DNA of 44,687 bases from JAFDVJ01 sp964487505 (lineage in GTDB: Bacteria > Acidobacteriota > Blastocatellia > Pyrinomonadales > Pyrinomonadaceae): positions 1 to 44,687 of the forward strand of contig CAZARD010000024.1 in the NCBI GenBank assembly GCA_964487505.1. The letters run 5' to 3'. Below, one piece after another: positions 32,522 through 41,278 of this stretch. Below the pieces are notes generated by a model. The model was not told the origin of the DNA. It saw only the letters and a list, made by a program, of their open reading frames with translations, and searched no databases. Within the stretch, counting starts at the first letter, position 1; each line of letters opens with the position of its first letter. The translations under genes and the position numbers were made by a program.

Positions 32522-34324
32522 ATGGATAAGATCACGCTCGATATTCTTGAGAATGCCCTTCGCAACGCGCGCGAGGAGATGGATTCCGTACTTTTCAGAT
32601 CGGCGATGTCGCCCGTCATCCGCGAACAGCACGACGGGTTTCCGATGATCTGCCATCCCGACGGACGAATGGTCGTCGGCCAGTTCGGGTCGTACATCAA
32701 CGGATTTCTCGCCAACTGGAAACGCGGCGTCAACGAAGGCGACGTTTTCCTGGTCAGCGATCCGTACAGTTGCGGCGGCGCGATCTCGCACATCAACGAC
32801 TGGATGGTGCTGATGCCGATCTTTTACGAAGGGGAACTCGTCGGCTGGGGATCGCAGTTCGGGCACACGGTCGATATGGGCGGTCCGGTTTCGGGCAGTC
32901 TTCCGACTGACGCCGACACGATCTTCGGCGAGGGCACGCGGATCCCGCCGGTGAAGCTTTTCGACGCCGGGAAGCTCAACGAAGATCTGCTCGACATGAT
33001 CCTCGCGAATTCGCGCGTTCCGACGATGAACTATTTCGACCTGATGGCGATCGTCGCCGCCTGCCGCACGGCCGACAAGCGCGTGCGGGAAATGTGCGAG
33101 CGGTTCGGCAAGGACGAGTATATCAATGGGTTGGAAATGCTCCTCGACCGCACTCACGAGGCGATGAAGCAACTGATCGTTATGTGTTTGCCCGAGACGC
33201 CGCTTGAATTCGAGGATTACATCGACGACGACGGCCGCGGCAACGGGCCGTACAAGATGAAGCTGACGATCTATCGCAAGGGTCACGAGGCGTATTTTGA
33301 CTGGACCGGGACCGATCCGCAGGCGCCGGGACCGATCAACTTCTATCTCAACGAAGAGATGTTCAAGATGTTCATCGGTGTCTATCTGATTATGGTCTTC
33401 GACCCGCAGATTCTTTTCAACGATGGATTTTATCCGCTGCTGCACGTGACGATTCCCGAAAAATCGCTGCTCAATCCGGAATTTCCGGCGGCGCTCGGAT
33501 GCCGCACGCATGCGCTGACGCGGCTTTTCGACGTTCTTGGCGGAGCGCTCGGAAAGGGCGCGCCCGAACTTTCGACCGCCGCGGGTTACGGAACATCGCC
33601 GTATATGCTCTACAACGGGCACGACGAGAACGGCGATTTCTTCCATCTGATGGAGATCACGTACGGCGGAATCCCGGGCCGTCCGATGGGCGACGGTATG
33701 GACGCTCACTCGTGGTGGCCGCTTTTTGAGAACATTCCGACCGAATATCTAGAAAGCTATTATCCGATCACCGTGCTCGAGTACGGAAGTCTGATGGACA
33801 CGGGCGGCGCCGGATTCCATCGCGGCGGCAACGCGGTGCACAAGGTCTATCGATATGAGGCCGACGGCGAGATCGCGATCCACGACGACCGCGAACGTTC
33901 GAAGCCGTGGGGAATCATGGGCGGCTTGCCGGGCGCGATGTCGACCAAGGAACTGATCCGCGCCGACGGCACGCGCGAGCATCTGCAATCAAAGATCTCG
34001 CGCATTCCGGTCAAGAAAGGCGATATTCTCGTTTACCGGACCGCTGGCGGCGGCGGTTGGAAAGACCCGTTCGACCGCCCTGCCGACAAGGTCGCGAAAG
34101 ATGTCCGCAACGGACTTGTTTCGGCGGCCAAAGCGAAGTCGGACTACGGCGTCGTTCTCAATGCCGACAACACCGCCGACGTCGCGGCGACCGATGCTCT
34201 CCGGGCCGATCTTCGTGCGAAACGCGGCGAATTTCCGCTGTTCTCGATCGGCGAGGTGCCGGAAGCGATCGGCGTCGTCAGGGACTGGAACGGCGACGGC
34301 TGGGCTCACGCGAAATCGGCTTGA
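32522..34324 (+). CDS. Hydantoinase B / 5-oxoprolinase beta-type subunit (HyuB)
   Basis: The 600-residue product fits HyuB: MDKITLDILENALRNAREEMDSVLFRSAMSPVIREQHD, VSDPYSCGGAISHINDW, WGSQFGHTVDMGG, and the glycine-rich end VYRTAGGGGWKDPFDRP. HyuB normally pairs with an ATP-binding HyuA to open cyclic amides such as hydantoins or 5-oxoproline, and related pairs are acetone/acetophenone carboxylases. No hyuA is adjacent, so the partner must be encoded elsewhere or this protein acts alone. Start ATG 32522 has GAGGT 8-12 bp upstream. Site C places it in the same regulon as the TonB receptor and lyase operon. Confidence 0.9.
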   Translation: MDKITLDILENALRNAREEMDSVLFRSAMSPVIREQHDGFPMICHPDGRMVVGQFGSYINGFLANWKRGVNEGDVFLVSDPYSCGGAISHINDWMVLMPIFYEGELVGWGSQFGHTVDMGGPVSGSLPTDADTIFGEGTRIPPVKLFDAGKLNEDLLDMILANSRVPTMNYFDLMAIVAACRTADKRVREMCERFGKDEYINGLEMLLDRTHEAMKQLIVMCLPETPLEFEDYIDDDGRGNGPYKMKLTIYRKGHEAYFDWTGTDPQAPGPINFYLNEEMFKMFIGVYLIMVFDPQILFNDGFYPLLHVTIPEKSLLNPEFPAALGCRTHALTRLFDVLGGALGKGAPELSTAAGYGTSPYMLYNGHDENGDFFHLMEITYGGIPGRPMGDGMDAHSWWPLFENIPTEYLESYYPITVLEYGSLMDTGGAGFHRGGNAVHKVYRYEADGEIAIHDDRERSKPWGIMGGLPGAMSTKELIRADGTREHLQSKISRIPVKKGDILVYRTAGGGGWKDPFDRPADKVAKDVRNGLVSAAKAKSDYGVVLNADNTADVAATDALRADLRAKRGEFPLFSIGEVPEAIGVVRDWNGDGWAHAKSA

Positions 34325-34382
34325 GACCGGTCTCTTTACGCAATCTCGGCGCTGATGTATCGTTCTGATATTGAGGTGAAAT

Positions 34383-35423
34383 ATGAAGAACAGTATGTTT
34401 GTCGCCGTTTTGCTCGCGTTGGCAGCCCTGGCGGCGAGCGCCGCCGCCCAGACGCGGACTATGACCGTAACCATTGCGGACGGAAAGGTTCCGTGTCTTC
34501 TCGATGAGACGAAACTCTGTTTCGCCTACCAAACGCCGGGTTCGACCGAATGGTATCCGGTATCGGAAGCGATACGGGGCTTCAAGTTCACCGCCGGCGT
34601 CACGCAGACGATCAGCGTTCGTTACACGCCGAAAGAACAGGCGACCGCGGAACCCGGATCGCTGGACTGGGTGTACCAGAAAACGCTGAAAAGGGTGAAA
34701 AGCGGCGGCAAGACCGGCATCGAGGCAATGTCGCAATTCGAACGGCGCCGGCCGCCGGTTCTCGCGGGCCGCAACTGGACGCTGTTGACGATGGACTCGA
34801 AACCCGTCGAGATCCCGGACATCGTGCTCAGGTTCGATCGCAACTCGAACCGGTTCGGAATTCGCATCTGCAACCAGATGGGCGGCAATTTCGAGCAGTC
34901 TGGTTTTGATCTGAAACTAAACTCGCTGGTTTCCACGCGGATGGCGTGCCGTGATCCACAGGCATCGATCGAAAGCCGGTTTCAGGAGCTGATGCCGGCG
35001 ATCACAAGATCCAAGATGGCGGACGGAAAACTTGCGCTGTTCGCCGGAGACAAGAAGGTCCTGGAGTTCATTGAGAAGGTCGCTCTCGAAGACGCCCGTT
35101 GGGCGATCGCCGAAGTCGACGGCAAACGCGTCGTCACGTCGGGCGATGTCCCGTATCTCCTCCTGACGAAATCGGGCTACGGTCTTACCGGATTCTCGGG
35201 GTGCAATCAGATATTCGGGAAATACGTTCGCGAAGGCAACGGCCTGAAGTTTCTTGACGTGTCGATGACCAAGATGGCCTGCACCGAGGACGATGTGATC
35301 GGGATCGAGATCGGCGTGATGGACTCGCTGGACAAGATCGACCGGTACGAGATAAAGAACGGGATGCTGATCTTGTTCGCGGGTGAAAAGGCGCGGCTCA
35401 AGCTCTACGCGATGCCGAACTGA
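34383..35423 (+). CDS. Exported DUF4377 plus double META-domain protein
   Basis: The 346-residue product has a Sec signal (FVAVLLALAALAASAAAQ). Residues about 25-105 fit DUF4377 (VTIADGKVPCLLDETKLCF and GSLDWVYQKTLKRV). Two META/HslJ-like domains follow: one around 125-225 (NWTLLTMDSKPV, RMACRD) and one around 235-346 (RWAIAEVDGKRV, GLTGFSGCNQIFGKY, MTKMACTEDD). META proteins are linked to stress and motility in other bacteria; no enzyme activity is known. It starts 58 bp after hydantoinase B and may be in the same transcript, although a role in catabolism is not obvious. Confidence 0.8.
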   Translation: MKNSMFVAVLLALAALAASAAAQTRTMTVTIADGKVPCLLDETKLCFAYQTPGSTEWYPVSEAIRGFKFTAGVTQTISVRYTPKEQATAEPGSLDWVYQKTLKRVKSGGKTGIEAMSQFERRRPPVLAGRNWTLLTMDSKPVEIPDIVLRFDRNSNRFGIRICNQMGGNFEQSGFDLKLNSLVSTRMACRDPQASIESRFQELMPAITRSKMADGKLALFAGDKKVLEFIEKVALEDARWAIAEVDGKRVVTSGDVPYLLLTKSGYGLTGFSGCNQIFGKYVREGNGLKFLDVSMTKMACTEDDVIGIEIGVMDSLDKIDRYEIKNGMLILFAGEKARLKLYAMPN

Positions 35424-35427
35424 GTCT

Positions 35428-36045
35428 ATGGGCGATAAGGAAATGTACGCGGAGCGCGGGTTTTCGAGCCGCGTCGGTTTCGGAGAACGGCCCGCGCTCC
35501 TGATCATCGATTTCATCAAAGGGTTCACCGATACCGATTGCCCTTTGGGATCGGACCTTGATCGGGAAGTCGAATCCACGGCGCGGCTTTTGGCGGTATT
35601 CCGCGAAAGGGCGATGCCGGTACATTTCACGACGACGGCGTACGACGACGCGATGGTTTCGGCCGGCGTCTTTGCAAAGAAAGTGCCGAGCCTCGCGCAT
35701 TTGAAACACGGCTCGAAATGGATCGAGATCGACGACCGGCTCGCGCCGGCGACGGGAGAGACCGTTTGGGTCAAGCAATACGCATCGGCGTTCTTCGGTA
35801 CCGCGCTCGGACCGGCGCTCGTCGCGCAAAAGGTCGACACGCTCGTCATCGCGGGCTGCACGACTTCGGGATGCGTCCGCGCTTCAGCAGTCGACGGTTG
35901 TCAGCACGGCCTGATGACGAACGTCGTCCGCGATTGCGTGGGTGACCGCTCGGCGGCGGCTCACGAAGCGAATCTGAATGATCTCGACGCGAAATACGCC
36001 GATGTCGTCACATTGGCAGAGATGGAAAGACTGTTGCGTCTATAA
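35428..36045 (+). CDS. Isochorismatase-superfamily cysteine hydrolase (N-carbamoylsarcosine/maleamate amidase-like)
   Basis: The 205-residue product has the Asp-Lys-Cys triad of the family: Asp in ALLIIDFIKGF, Lys in VWVKQYASAFFGT, and the nucleophile Cys in AGCTTSGCVRASAVD. The TTSGCVRASAVD stretch is typical of N-carbamoylsarcosine and maleamate amidases rather than isochorismatase. Together with hydantoinase B two genes upstream, it could finish an amide-opening sequence (cyclic amide to N-carbamoyl acid to amine), as in creatinine breakdown via N-methylhydantoin; this is inference. The start at ATG 35428 lies 4 bp after the META gene's stop. Confidence 0.85.
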   Translation: MGDKEMYAERGFSSRVGFGERPALLIIDFIKGFTDTDCPLGSDLDREVESTARLLAVFRERAMPVHFTTTAYDDAMVSAGVFAKKVPSLAHLKHGSKWIEIDDRLAPATGETVWVKQYASAFFGTALGPALVAQKVDTLVIAGCTTSGCVRASAVDGCQHGLMTNVVRDCVGDRSAAAHEANLNDLDAKYADVVTLAEMERLLRL

Positions 36046-36051
36046 CGAAAG

Positions 36052-36234
36052 ATGTTCCTCTTCTGGCTCCTTTGGCTCATCATCGTCTTCGGCGGGTTCT
36101 ACCTCGGCGGTGGATACGCGCTCGGCGTGTATCGCGAAGGGTTTGAGATATCGACGGCGCTCAACGCGGTCATTTACCTGGGTTGCGCGATCTATGGTCT
36201 GCCGAAGCTGGTCAAATTGATCCTGAGAAAGTGA
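36052..36234 (+). CDS. Small membrane protein, 60 residues
   Basis: The product consists of two hydrophobic segments (FLFWLLWLIIVFGGFYLGGGY and ALNAVIYLGCAIYGLPKLVKL) joined by a short polar loop and ends with positive residues. No family recognised. It lies 6 bp after the cysteine hydrolase and its TGA overlaps the ATG of the next membrane protein, so it is likely translated with it; the two may form one complex. Confidence 0.65.
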   Translation: MFLFWLLWLIIVFGGFYLGGGYALGVYREGFEISTALNAVIYLGCAIYGLPKLVKLILRK

Positions 36235-36794
36235 TGGAGATCTACGGCATCGACATCTTCAGCATTACCTTTCGTGGCATCCACGCGCTGATGGCCGCAG
36301 CGTGGCTGCTTTTCGATTTCGTCGTCTTCTGGCTTCACTTCAAGATCAAGAACGCCGAGGCGCCGCTCGAGGAAAGGCTCGAGCGGGCGCGCGTGATGCA
36401 CGGGATCGACACCGTGGTCGCCTACATCTTCCTGTTGATGCTCCCGAGCGGCTTGATCCTTTGCTACATAACCGACACGCCCGTTTTTTCGGCGAACTGG
36501 CTTTCCTGGAAACATCTGCTTTACGGGCTGATCATCGTCGATGCGCTCTATCTTCTTCCGATCTCCGGGACCGCGCTGCGAAATCTGAAGGCGATCAAGG
36601 CGGGCGCCCCGAACGTCGACGAACTGAACACCGAGATCCGCGCAAAGATGAACCAGGCGATGCCCGCGGTCTGGCTTGTGTGGGCGCTCGTTTTCGCCGC
36701 GAGCCTGATCTCGGTGCTCAACCTCAAGACCCCAAAAGGTCAGGAATACATCTTCCGCAAGACCGAGACCGTCCGCTCCGATCAGCACAAGTGA
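36234..36794 (+). CDS. Four-helix integral membrane protein
   Basis: The 186-residue product has four hydrophobic segments: about 8-32 (ITFRGIHALMAAAWLLFDFVVFWLHF), 65-85, 98-118 and 155-175. A conserved-looking His in the first helix and HG in the loop before the second recall membrane proteins of the DUF2269/CopD type, but the match is weak. The start overlaps the upstream TGA (ATGA); a GTG three bases earlier is possible. The gene closes the run that starts with hydantoinase B. Confidence 0.7.
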   Translation: MEIYGIDIFSITFRGIHALMAAAWLLFDFVVFWLHFKIKNAEAPLEERLERARVMHGIDTVVAYIFLLMLPSGLILCYITDTPVFSANWLSWKHLLYGLIIVDALYLLPISGTALRNLKAIKAGAPNVDELNTEIRAKMNQAMPAVWLVWALVFAASLISVLNLKTPKGQEYIFRKTETVRSDQHK

Positions 36795-36876
36795 TTCCGG
36801 CCGCGACGAACAAATCGGCCGCCATTTTCGCGTAGTTCGCGAAATCCGCGGCGAAAATCCGTTGGGTCATCCAATC

Positions 36877-36905
36877 GCGTAATTTCGGATTATCCGGGAT
36901 TACGC
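36877..36905. terminator. Two-part hairpin in the spacer after the membrane protein genes
   Basis: GCGTAAT (36877-36883) pairs with ATTACGC (36899-36905), and CGGAT pairs with ATCCG inside the loop. There is no T-run. It sits between the convergent membrane-protein and double-VOC genes and may end both transcripts. The rest of the 36795-37081 spacer holds only a short GCAAAG-type repeat. Confidence 0.5.
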
Positions 36906-36992
36906 AATCGAGGCGAATCTTAATGTCGCCGTCGCGATCTTTGCGGACTATGCGCGATGAACCGGCATCCGCTCGCCAAAAAGCATTTTCGC

Positions 36993-37017
36993 ACGCAAAG
37001 ACCGCAAAGGGCGCAAC
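36993..37017. repeat. Short 9-bp-spaced GCAAAG repeat
   Basis: GCAAAG recurs at 9-bp spacing with a degenerate third copy (GCAACG). It lies in the spacer before the stop of the double-VOC gene. It differs in period from the heptamer family. Confidence 0.5.
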
Positions 37018-37081
37018 GTCGGCCAGTCCGAAACTCGTCGGGAATCTTCAGATCGGCACCGCGTTGGACGACGTTCGCGCG

Positions 37082-38023
37082 TCATCGGCGGTCTGCCGCC
37101 GCGCGTTCGATGATCTCGAGATACTCGCCCGACGGCGCCTGGACGATCATCGCGGCCGATCCTTCGTGGAACGGCCGGTCGAAGATGTCCGGTTCGACGA
37201 TGATCTCGGCGCCGGCGTTGGCACAGGCCCCGCGCGTCGCCGCGAGATCGTCGGTTTCGAACGCCAGGAACGTGTAGCCGGAATGCGCGAGGTCGCAATA
37301 TTCGGACTTGTTCTCGGCGACGACGCCTGTAACTTCGAGCTCAAGCAGTTCGATCTTCGCCATCCACTCGCCGCGCGCGGTAAGCGTCGCGAAATCCATC
37401 GAAAGATCGCCATCGACGCCGAGCAAGCGGTCGAACGGCGGTCCCGAATGCGCGAATCGCAATGCCGGTTCAAGCCCGAGCGCGTCCTTGTAGAAACCGA
37501 GCGCCCGTTCCATACTCGGAACGACGATACCGTATGTCGCGACGGGTTCGGCGAAAACAGCGGCATCCGGAACCGTTTCCCCGATCTGGATCAGCGTTAG
37601 ACGAAAACCGCCCGGGGCATCGATCATAACCTCGCGCATAGGCTTTCCGACGTCGTAAGCCATGGGCTCCGACACCGCCCGCCCGCCAGCCGACTCAAGT
37701 TTCGCGATCGCCGCGTCGAGGTCGTTTGTACGGAAATTGAGCGTGAAGATGCCGAGGTCCGTCGGACGCCTCCTGATCGGCGGTGACGCGGCCGGAATGC
37801 CGACAAGGTCGACGAAGCCCAGTTCCGATCCGGAGCGCGCGAGCCTTACGACCTCGAAATCGCCTTTCACTCCCCAAAACCCGCCGATCGCGGCTTCCGT
37901 CGCGACGGTCGACCCCGTTCTTTCAAGCCCGAAGCCTTCCACGAAGAAACGAACAGACGATTCGAGGTTGCCGACGGCGATGAGCGCCGACGTGACCGGA
38001 TACACGGAAGTTCTTTGAGTCAT
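37082..38023 (-). CDS. Cytoplasmic protein with two VOC (glyoxalase/dioxygenase-like) domains
   Basis: The 313-residue product has two VOC modules: residues about 10-148 (ALIAVGNLESSVRFFVEGFGLERTG, ending APGGFRLTLIQIG) and about 160-305 (YGIVVPSMERALGFYKDALGLEP, ending APSGEYLEIIE). The size and order recall type I extradiol dioxygenases, but the expected His at the first strand of the catalytic domain is absent (TYGIVVP), so ring cleavage by this protein is doubtful. GAGGTGAG precedes the ATG at 38023. It is divergent from the GNAT gene, and regulon site D lies between the two. Confidence 0.82.
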   Translation of the reverse strand: MTQRTSVYPVTSALIAVGNLESSVRFFVEGFGLERTGSTVATEAAIGGFWGVKGDFEVVRLARSGSELGFVDLVGIPAASPPIRRRPTDLGIFTLNFRTNDLDAAIAKLESAGGRAVSEPMAYDVGKPMREVMIDAPGGFRLTLIQIGETVPDAAVFAEPVATYGIVVPSMERALGFYKDALGLEPALRFAHSGPPFDRLLGVDGDLSMDFATLTARGEWMAKIELLELEVTGVVAENKSEYCDLAHSGYTFLAFETDDLAATRGACANAGAEIIVEPDIFDRPFHEGSAAMIVQAPSGEYLEIIERAAADRR

Positions 38024-38039
38024 TTCTCACCTCGTCAAA

Positions 38040-38063
38040 ATTGGTTATAATCTTAATACAAAT
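38040..38063 (+). promoter_or_regulatory. Regulon palindrome site D, before the GNAT/CoA-transferase pair
   Basis: ATTGGT, N12 beginning TATAAT, ACAAAT; one arm is imperfect. TATAAT is a consensus -10 facing the GNAT gene. The site is 17 bp from the start of the divergent VOC gene, so it could affect both. Confidence 0.7.
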
Positions 38064-38099
38064 TCTGTCGATAGGGGTAGTATCGATTATCATTAGGGA

Positions 38100-38624
38100 A
38101 TGGAATCCAACGATTTGTCGATCCGCCGGGCGGGAGACAAGGATGTCAACCTGATCGCCGCGCTCGGCATCGCGACGTGCTACGAGGCTTATTTCGAACT
38201 CGACCCGTCGCACGACCTGGCGGATTATTGTATGCGCTTTTTTGATCCGGAAGTGATCAGGGAAGAGATCGCGGACCCCGGTTCGACCCATCTGGTCGCG
38301 GAATGCCGCGGCAAAGCCGTCGGATTCGTCAAAATGCGCGAAGGCAGGATGGCCGAATGTCTCGCCGGCGCGAACGCGATCGAGGTCCAGCGGATCTACG
38401 TTCTCGAAAGGCTGAAGGGCAATGGGATCGGCCGCGAACTGTTGTCGGCGGCAATGGCCGTCGGACGAGAGAAAGGATACGCGAAACTCTGGCTCGGCGT
38501 CTGGGACAAGAACCGCGCGGCGCAGAGGTTCTACGAAAAGCTCGGAATGAACAACATCGGGACGACCGATTTTACCGACGGCAAATCGAACTTCGTGAAT
38601 TTCGTCTACGCGACCGATCTTTAA
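38100..38624 (+). CDS. GNAT-family N-acetyltransferase
   Basis: The 174-residue product shows the GNAT fold: LSIRRAGDKDVNLIAALG, strand VAECRGKAVGFVKMR, the acetyl-CoA loop VQRIYVLERLKGNGIGRELLSAAM (R/Q-x2-G-x-G/A type), and the closing LGVWDKNRAAQRFYEKLGM. The acceptor is unknown. It precedes the CoA-transferase by 10 bp, under regulon site D, so acetylation or CoA chemistry of a pathway intermediate or a detoxifying function is possible. Confidence 0.88.
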   Translation: MESNDLSIRRAGDKDVNLIAALGIATCYEAYFELDPSHDLADYCMRFFDPEVIREEIADPGSTHLVAECRGKAVGFVKMREGRMAECLAGANAIEVQRIYVLERLKGNGIGRELLSAAMAVGREKGYAKLWLGVWDKNRAAQRFYEKLGMNNIGTTDFTDGKSNFVNFVYATDL

Positions 38625-38634
38625 GGAGATGAAT

Positions 38635-39831
38635 ATGTCGAAAAGACCGCTCAACGGTTTGAAAGTTCTTGAAATGGGCCAATTGCTGGCCGGGCCGTTC
38701 TGCGCCTCGATGCTCGCCGGATTCGGAGCCGAGGTGATCAAGATCGAGAAGCCCAAAACCGGCGACCCGCTGCGCGTCTGGCGCAAACTGCACAAAGGCA
38801 CGTCGCTTTGGTGGTATTCGATGGGTCGCAACAAGAAATCGGTGACTCTCGATATGACGAATCCGAAGGGCCAGGCGATCGCCCGCCGGCTCGCGGAGAA
38901 GGTCGACATCCTGCTCGAGAATTTCAAGCCCGGGACGATGGAAAAATGGGGAATGGGATTCGAAGAACTGCGAAACGCCAACCGCGGCCTGATCATGGTC
39001 CGCGTTTCGGGCTACGGGCAGACCGGCCCTTTCGCGTCAAGGCCGGGATATGCGAACGTTGCGGAGGGGTTTGGCGGCATCCGATATATGTCCGGTTATC
39101 CGGACCGGCCGCCGGTCCGAACGGGTCTTTCGCTCGGCGATACGCTGTCGGGCCTACACGCCGCGCTCGGCGCGCTGACGGCCGTTTATCATCGCGACGT
39201 CAACGGCGGAGAAGGTCAGGTAGTCGATGTCGCGATCTATGAATCGATCTTCAATATGCTCGAATCTACGCTCGCCGAATATGACAAACTGGGTGTCGTG
39301 CGCGAACGCACGGGTGCGAAGCTCGAAGGAATCGTGCCGACGTCGACGTATCCGACGCGCGACGGCAAGTTCATCATTATCGGCGGCAACGGCGATTCGA
39401 TCTTTCGCCGGCTGATGTCCAAGATCGGCCGCGAGGACTTCGCGACGCATCCTGAAATGCAGGACAACAAGGGCCGGGTCGTACACGAAGAGGCGATCGA
39501 CCAGGCGATCACGGACTGGACGTTGACGCAAACCTATGAAGATGCGTACGCGGCAATGATCGAGGCCGAGGTGCCGTGCGGACCGGTCTACTCGATCGCC
39601 GACATCGTCCGCGATCCGCAGTACATCGCGCGGGGCATCTTCGAAGAGGTCGAGATCGCGCCCGGCGACACGGTAAAGATTCCCGCGGTCCTGCCCAAAT
39701 TGACCGAAACGCCCGGCGGAACCGATTGGATCGGGCCCGAACTCGGCGCGCATAACGAAGAAGTCTATTGCGGGTTTCTCGGAATGTCGCGGGCCGAGTT
39801 CGAGGACCTGATGGCGGAAGGAATTGTTTGA
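38635..39831 (+). CDS. Class III CoA-transferase (CaiB/BaiF; SUGCT-like)
   Basis: The 398-residue product matches family III CoA-transferases: LKVLEMGQLLAGPFCASMLAGFGAEVIKIEKP, the RNKKSVTLDM segment, the catalytic Asp in TGLSLGDTLSG, and the late EVPCGPVYSIADIVRDPQ. These enzymes move CoA between dicarboxylic acids without ATP, for example in succinate:hydroxymethylglutarate or citramalate transferases. An HMG-CoA-lyase gene lies 2.3 kb downstream, which fits formation and cleavage of an HMG-CoA-like thioester. AAGGAG at 38623-38628 is properly spaced for ATG 38635, not for the earlier ATG at 38629. Confidence 0.92.
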   Translation: MSKRPLNGLKVLEMGQLLAGPFCASMLAGFGAEVIKIEKPKTGDPLRVWRKLHKGTSLWWYSMGRNKKSVTLDMTNPKGQAIARRLAEKVDILLENFKPGTMEKWGMGFEELRNANRGLIMVRVSGYGQTGPFASRPGYANVAEGFGGIRYMSGYPDRPPVRTGLSLGDTLSGLHAALGALTAVYHRDVNGGEGQVVDVAIYESIFNMLESTLAEYDKLGVVRERTGAKLEGIVPTSTYPTRDGKFIIIGGNGDSIFRRLMSKIGREDFATHPEMQDNKGRVVHEEAIDQAITDWTLTQTYEDAYAAMIEAEVPCGPVYSIADIVRDPQYIARGIFEEVEIAPGDTVKIPAVLPKLTETPGGTDWIGPELGAHNEEVYCGFLGMSRAEFEDLMAEGIV

Positions 39832-40003
39832 TACCTTGGTCGTTGATACATTTCGAATGTAATATCTAGTTTGAATTTGGTTTGAAGTTGGGTTTGACCG
39901 TTTCATCTCGCCGGTGTTCGGTTAATGGCGGCTTTCGAGGGGCCCTGACCGTCAGATCCATCGACTTGGGAGTTGGCTTCGACACTTGGTTTGTTTCTGA
40001 CCG

Positions 40004-41278
40004 ATGAGAATTGAAAGCTTGTATTTGAGGAATTTTCGGGGCTTCGAGGAGATCCGCATTCCGTTTGACGGCCAGTTTAATCTCGTCATTGGTGATAACG
40101 GCAGTGGCAAGACGGCGATTCTCGAGGCCTTGACAGTTGCGATGGGGTCGCTGTTTCTCGGAATAAGGAATGCGGACTCAAGACATATTCGCGAAGCCGA
40201 TATCAGACTGCTTGCGACCGAATTTAGCGAAGAGCAACAATTCCCGGTCGTGGTGTTGGCCGAAGGTGAAGTTGGCGGACAGCGGCTTTCTTGGAAACGA
40301 GAACTTAATTCTTTAGCGAGCGGAACCCTTTCTCGCGATGCAAAGGAGATAAAGAACCTCGGCGAAGAATTTGATCGGGCGATTCGGGCCGGCGAACCGA
40401 CTACAATGCCGGTGCTCGCGTTTTACTCAACCGGACGTTTGTGGAAGGACTTGATAGAGCGGAAACGGAGCGACGGCGCAAAACGAGAGATATCAAGTCG
40501 TTTGAGAGCCTATAAGAGTTGCCTTCAGGCAACATCGACTTTCAAGATCTTTCTTCGATGGTTTAGAGGCAAGGAGTTGTCATCGTTGCGAACCAAAAAG
40601 GAAGAAATCGGATTTGCTCTGATCAGAGATTTGGTAACCAGAAACTTGCCAAACTGTCGAGGGGTTTACTTTGAGTTTGATCCCGACAAGATTCAAGGCC
40701 TAAAGATAGAAACTGAAGATGGCCGAACGTTGCCATTTGAATACCTGAGTGATGGCGCTCGGAACATGTTCGCTTTACTGGCTGACATCGCCTATCGGTG
40801 TATAATTCTGAACCCGCATCTAGAAGAGAGCTCTCTGAGGTTGACCCCCGGCGTGGTCCTGATTGATGAACTCGACCTGCACTTGCATCCGGCGTGGCAA
40901 AAGAAAATCGTCTCGAGTTTGAAATCGACTTTTCCAAGCATTCAGTTCATTACGACGAGTCATTCGCCGTTCATTATTCAGGAAACCGAAAACGGACAGT
41001 TGATCAAGTTGAAAGAGAATCAAGTTTCGGTCTCGGGAGCAAACCAACTGAGTATTGAGGACATTGCTGAGTACGATCAAGCGGTCGAGAATCCGCAATG
41101 GAGCGACAAGAAGAAAGATCTGTATGATGCCGCCCGAAGATACTTCACATCACTGGCGAATGGCGACGACGATGAAAGTCTGAAGTTTGAAGTTTCTGAG
41201 TTGGTCAAGCCTTACAGCCAAAACCCTGCGTTTGACGCCTTCATCGAACAAATGAAGCTTGCAAAGGAAAACAAATGA
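40004..41278 (+). CDS. ptuA: PtuA-like AAA/ABC-type ATPase of a Septu-like defence system
   Basis: The 424-residue product is an SMC/ABC-like ATPase: N-terminal RIESLYLRNFRGFEEIRIPF, Walker A GDNGSGKTAIL (about 29-39), ABC signature LSDGARNM (about 248), Walker B VVLIDELDLHLHP and the H-loop TTSHSPF. It is followed with a 4-bp overlap by an HNH nuclease gene, the Septu (PtuA-PtuB) arrangement in which the ATPase controls the nuclease during phage infection. The AT-richer composition contrasts with the flanking CoA-transferase and HMG-CoA-lyase genes, pointing to horizontal gain. The 170 bp upstream contain only TTTGAA-rich sequence and no clear Shine-Dalgarno site. Confidence 0.85.
   Translation: MRIESLYLRNFRGFEEIRIPFDGQFNLVIGDNGSGKTAILEALTVAMGSLFLGIRNADSRHIREADIRLLATEFSEEQQFPVVVLAEGEVGGQRLSWKRELNSLASGTLSRDAKEIKNLGEEFDRAIRAGEPTTMPVLAFYSTGRLWKDLIERKRSDGAKREISSRLRAYKSCLQATSTFKIFLRWFRGKELSSLRTKKEEIGFALIRDLVTRNLPNCRGVYFEFDPDKIQGLKIETEDGRTLPFEYLSDGARNMFALLADIAYRCIILNPHLEESSLRLTPGVVLIDELDLHLHPAWQKKIVSSLKSTFPSIQFITTSHSPFIIQETENGQLIKLKENQVSVSGANQLSIEDIAEYDQAVENPQWSDKKKDLYDAARRYFTSLANGDDDESLKFEVSELVKPYSQNPAFDAFIEQMKLAKENK

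Noticed and set aside
32516..33709. 397-codon minus-strand frame opposite hydantoinase B
   Set aside because: Same shadow composition; the plus strand encodes a complete HyuB.
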